From NCBI GenBank assembly GCA_011390435.1, contig JAABSK010000164.1, positions 1 to 6,496 on the forward strand: a DNA stretch of 6,496 nucleotides, given 5' to 3'. This document shows, in pieces, positions 6,141-6,496 of this stretch; position 1 is the first letter of the stretch; every line of letters starts with the position of its first letter. The notes under the pieces are model-generated. The model had not been told where the DNA came from and did no database searches. It worked only from the letters and a program-made list of their open reading frames with translations. This DNA comes from Desulfobacteraceae bacterium (lineage in GTDB: Bacteria; Desulfobacterota; Desulfobacteria; Desulfobacterales; Desulfobacteraceae). A program made the position numbers and the translations under genes.

Positions 6141-6496
6141 TTGATTCCATCGGCTTTGACGCCGCCTTCCTGCCTGAGTTCCAGAAGGATATCCGCAACT
6201 TTTATTTTCTGGGGACAGATTTCCTGGCAGGCATAACAGGTCAGGCAGTTCCAGACCATCCAGGTCCCGGATGCCAGGTGCCGCTGGCCCAGGCGCAGGA
6301 GGTTCATCACCTGCTGAGGCGTATAATCATTGTCGGAAGCGCCATAAGCAACGACCGGGCAGACATTGGTACAGATGGTGCACTGGATACAGTTTTCAAA
6401 GGTACCTGTGCTGTCCACCAGGCCGGACACCACTTCTTTTGGAGCGTTTGCAGGGCCAGGCAGCGGATTGCATCCTGCCCAGTCTGCCAGTGACAT
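6137..6496 (-). CDS. HdrC-like 4Fe-4S ferredoxin subunit (5' end at window edge)
   Basis: At least 119 residues of an HdrC-like protein, which passes electrons between HdrA and HdrB through two [4Fe-4S] clusters. The two binding motifs are complete: C36, C39, C42, C46 followed by Pro, and C84, C87, C90, C94 followed by Pro, separated by a helical segment containing TPQQVMNLLRLG (59-70) typical of HdrC and related subunits. An ATG lies exactly at 6494-6496, the last bases of the window. It may be the true start, since about 35 residues before the first cluster is normal for the family, but the upstream sequence needed to check for a ribosome binding site is missing. The C-terminus is short, ending some 25 residues after the second cluster. 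The stop overlaps the hdrB start. Confidence 0.88.
   Translation of the reverse strand: MSLADWAGCNPLPGPANAPKEVVSGLVDSTGTFENCIQCTICTNVCPVVAYGASDNDYTPQQVMNLLRLGQRHLASGTWMVWNCLTCYACQEICPQKIKVADILLELRQEGGVKADGIK

Overview
The window reads as an ordinary chromosomal stretch of a mesophilic anaerobic bacterium, most likely a sulfate reducer of the Desulfobacterota (Desulfobacter/Desulfotignum-like). This is inferred from an HdrC/HdrB-type heterodisulfide-reductase pair, a DsrE-family protein, a COG2121/DUF374 acyltransferase and moderate GC content. No rRNA or other taxonomic marker is present, so the assignment is an inference.

All seven convincing genes lie on the minus strand, so transcription runs from the right edge to the left. 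In that order they are: (1) an hdrC-like two-[4Fe-4S] ferredoxin subunit beginning at or beyond the right edge, coupled by an ATGA overlap to (2) an hdrB-like protein with two CCG cysteine domains; (3) a 698-aa membrane methyl-accepting chemotaxis protein with its own well-formed sigma-70-type promoter; (4) an MscS mechanosensitive channel, coupled by a TAATG overlap to (5) a small protein with a Lys/His-rich segment and a possible FlaG-like C-terminus; (6) a PaaI-type hotdog thioesterase; (7) a DsrE-family protein; and last (8, counting the small protein) a DUF374 lysophospholipid-acyltransferase-like protein. That makes eight coding genes in total, seven with a family assignment and one without a firm one.

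The layout suggests at least three transcription units: hdrCB, the MCP, and mscS with the genes behind it. The gaps from the small protein to the thioesterase (36 bp) and from the thioesterase to dsrE (39 bp) fit a single transcript. The 81-bp gap before the acyltransferase is less certain. No strong rho-independent terminator was found. The leftmost 197 bp hold no convincing gene. They contain a plausible minus-strand promoter overlapping the acyltransferase stop codon, a GC-richer patch within AT-rich DNA, and a 26-codon plus-strand ORF with a reasonable Shine-Dalgarno.

Functionally the window mixes electron transfer (HdrCB), signal transduction (MCP), osmotic protection (MscS) and acyl/sulfur housekeeping. 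I see no mobile element, CRISPR array, tRNA or clear new system. The best candidates for a second look are the translationally coupled MscS partner protein, the HdrCB pair without a visible HdrA, the hairpin/promoter junction between hdrB and the MCP gene, and the possible leader region at the left edge. Two start codons (mscS and the MCP) are placed at internal ATGs rather than upstream TTGs because of ribosome-binding-site spacing.
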